This document shows positions 4,184 to 5,519 of a DNA stretch of 5,519 nucleotides, one piece after another (within the stretch, counting starts at the first letter, position 1; the number at the start of each line of letters is the position of its first letter). Under the pieces are notes generated by a model that did not search any database, was not told the origin of the DNA, and saw only the letters and a list, made by a program, of their open reading frames with translations. The position numbers were made by a program, and so were the translations under genes. The DNA comes from Methanobacteriota archaeon (GTDB taxonomy: Archaea; Halobacteriota; Methanocellia; Methanocellales; Methanocellaceae), in contig JAEZKS010000053.1 of the NCBI GenBank assembly GCA_023436075.1, positions 1 through 5,519 on the forward strand, written 5' to 3'.

Positions 4184-5461
4184 ATGTCTGGCAACCTGAC
4201 CATTACCGAGAAGATCTTCAGCCGCACGGCAGGAAAGCCGTGCCGAGCAGGAGACTTCGTTCTCGCAGACATCGACCGGGCCATGACCCACGACATCACC
4301 GGGCCACTGGCGGTCGAGGGCTTCTACGAGATCATGAAGGACAAGAAGGAGAAAAAAGTCTGGGACCCGGAGAAGATCGTCATCTTATTCGACCACCAGG
4401 TGCCGGCCGATTCCCTGAACGCGGCGCAAAACCACATCATGCTGCGCAAGTTCGCGAAGGAGCAGGGGATCAAGAATTTCTATGACATTTACCAGGGCGT
4501 ATGTCACCAGGTCATGCCCGAGATGGGCCATGTGGAACCTGGCATGCTGATCATCGGCTCGGACTCCCATACCTGCGCCTACGGTGCGCTGGGCGCGTTT
4601 GCCACGGGCACGGGCTCGACCGACATGGCCGCTGCGCTCGCGCTGGGCAAGCTGTGGTTCAAGGTGCCCGAAACGCTACGGTTCGAAGTGGACGGCAAGC
4701 TCGGCGACCGGGTCTATAGCAAAGACGTCATTCTCAAGCTGATCGGCGACGTGGGCGCGGATGGCGCACGGTACCAGGCCTGCGAGTATGCAGGTAAAGT
4801 GGTGCGCGACCTTGACGTCTCCCAGCGGATGACCATCTCCAACATGGCCATCGAGATGGGCGGCAAGGCAGGCATCATCGAGCCGGACAAGAAAACTGAG
4901 GCATACGTCAAGGAAAGGGTGCCCGGCTACAAGCTCTACAAGGACCTGAAGAGCGATGCGGGAGCGGAGTACTCGGCAGTCAAAAAGTACGACCTGTCGG
5001 AGATGCCACCGCAGGTAGCCTGCCCGCACAACGTGGACAACGTCGTGGACGTCGGCGAGGTGGAAGGGAAGAAGATCGATCAGGTCTTCATCGGTAGCTG
5101 CACCAACGGGCGGTTCGAGGATCTGAAGATCGCCGCAGACATCATGGGCAAGAAGCCCGTCGCGAAGGGCGTGCGTATGATCGTCATTCCGGCGTCCCGG
5201 ACAGAGTATATGAAAGCGCTCAAGGCAGGACTTGTAGAGCAGTTCATGAACGCGGGCGCCATGGTAGAGGCGCCGTGCTGCGGGCCATGCATGGGCGGGT
5301 CATTCGGGCTGCTGGGGCCTGGCGAGGTCGGACTTTCGACGTCTAACCGGAACTTCAAGGGCCGGCAGGGTAGCGCAGAGGCGTACGTCTACCTCAGCTC
5401 TCCGGCGACGGCGGCAGCGTCAGCAATCAAGGGCAAGATCACCGACCCGAGGAGCGTGTGA
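4184..5461 (+). CDS. leuC: 3-isopropylmalate dehydratase / homoaconitase large subunit
   Basis: This is the iron-sulfur subunit of an aconitase-superfamily hydro-lyase that isomerises a 2-hydroxyacid by dehydration and rehydration: isopropylmalate in leucine synthesis, or homocitrate and longer homologues in the 2-oxoacid elongation leading to coenzyme B in methanogens. It has 425 residues, normal for the stand-alone archaeal large subunit. Visible signatures are MTHDITGP (34-41), FDHQVPAD (69-76), IGSDSHTCAYGALGAFATG (124-142), IGSCTNGRFEDL (303-314), CCGPCMGG (365-372) and SNRNFKGRQG (387-396). C306, C366 and C369 are the expected ligands of the 4Fe-4S cluster. The start is ATG 4184, with a TATA box about 35 bp upstream and no Shine-Dalgarno site. 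The small-subunit gene follows after 2 bp. The family is certain; leucine versus homoaconitase role is undecided, because the small subunit's substrate loop lies outside the window. Confidence 0.97.
   Translation: MSGNLTITEKIFSRTAGKPCRAGDFVLADIDRAMTHDITGPLAVEGFYEIMKDKKEKKVWDPEKIVILFDHQVPADSLNAAQNHIMLRKFAKEQGIKNFYDIYQGVCHQVMPEMGHVEPGMLIIGSDSHTCAYGALGAFATGTGSTDMAAALALGKLWFKVPETLRFEVDGKLGDRVYSKDVILKLIGDVGADGARYQACEYAGKVVRDLDVSQRMTISNMAIEMGGKAGIIEPDKKTEAYVKERVPGYKLYKDLKSDAGAEYSAVKKYDLSEMPPQVACPHNVDNVVDVGEVEGKKIDQVFIGSCTNGRFEDLKIAADIMGKKPVAKGVRMIVIPASRTEYMKALKAGLVEQFMNAGAMVEAPCCGPCMGGSFGLLGPGEVGLSTSNRNFKGRQGSAEAYVYLSSPATAAASAIKGKITDPRSV
5449..5454 (+). promoter_or_regulatory. Ribosome-binding site of the small-subunit gene
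   Basis: GAGGAG lies within the last codons of leuC, nine bases before ATG 5464. It contrasts with leuC itself, which has none: leader-less initiation for the first gene of the operon and Shine-Dalgarno initiation for the second is a common archaeal arrangement. Confidence 0.6.
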
Positions 5462-5463
5462 GC

Positions 5464-5519
5464 ATGGCAGGCAAAGTGTGGAAATTCGGCGACGACGTGG
5501 ACACGGACGCGATCATCCC
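5464..5519 (+). CDS. leuD: 3-isopropylmalate dehydratase / homoaconitase small subunit, 5' end only
   Basis: Only 18 complete codons are present before the window ends: MAGKVWKFGDDVDTDAII. The pattern W-x-F-G-D-D-V-D-T-D-x-I-I-P is the typical N terminus of archaeal LeuD/homoaconitase small subunits, the swivelling domain that completes the active site and sets substrate specificity. ATG 5464 comes 2 bp after the leuC stop and about 9 bases after GAGGAG (5449-5454), a strong ribosome-binding site lying inside the end of leuC, so the two genes are co-transcribed and probably translationally linked. The substrate-deciding loop is not in view. Confidence 0.93.
   Translation, partial: MAGKVWKFGDDVDTDAII

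Noticed and set aside
4385..5358. Open minus-strand frames opposite leuC, up to 117 codons
   Set aside because: They are shadows of a firmly identified gene; the translations show no family features.

Overview
The window looks like chromosomal DNA of a GC-rich archaeon, most likely a euryarchaeal methanogen; Methanocella and its relatives are my best guess, which I cannot test here. The signs are an RPA-type single-stranded-DNA-binding protein made of tandem OB folds, AT-rich TATA-like boxes about 30 bp upstream of several start codons instead of bacterial -35/-10 boxes, several genes without a Shine-Dalgarno site, and an archaeal-type LeuC/homoaconitase gene. Coding sequence favours G or C in third codon positions; gaps between genes are AT-rich.

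Layout. The left edge (1-229, minus) holds a very hydrophobic mini-protein gene whose frame is cut by one in-frame TAG and then stays open to the edge. Next comes a GNAT N-acetyltransferase (303-759 region, minus). A gap of about 340 bp (760-1095) carries two TATA-like boxes and one or two doubtful tiny plus-strand reading frames. The RPA gene (1096-2289, minus) has a U-rich terminator. The 169-bp gap before it contains a four-copy 9-bp tandem repeat. Then come a single-pass, surface-exposed protein rich in glycosylation sequons (2459-3148, minus) and a TetR-family repressor (3321-3992, minus).

The TetR gene diverges from a dehydratase operon on the plus strand: the large subunit of 3-isopropylmalate dehydratase/homoaconitase (4184-5461), followed 2 bp later by the small subunit, cut by the window end. 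This enzyme acts in leucine synthesis or in the related 2-oxoacid chain elongation that leads to coenzyme B in methanogens.

The minus-strand genes have gaps of 70 to 340 bp and mostly their own candidate promoters, so they look like separate transcription units; only the plus-strand pair is a clear operon. The clearest regulatory structure is a pair of palindromes, 18 bp apart centre to centre, between tetR's TATA box and its start codon, which suggests autorepression. I see no mobile element, CRISPR array, tRNA or rRNA. The observations most worth checking are the amber-interrupted membrane mini-protein, the double tetR operator and the small transcribed-looking region at 847-1057.
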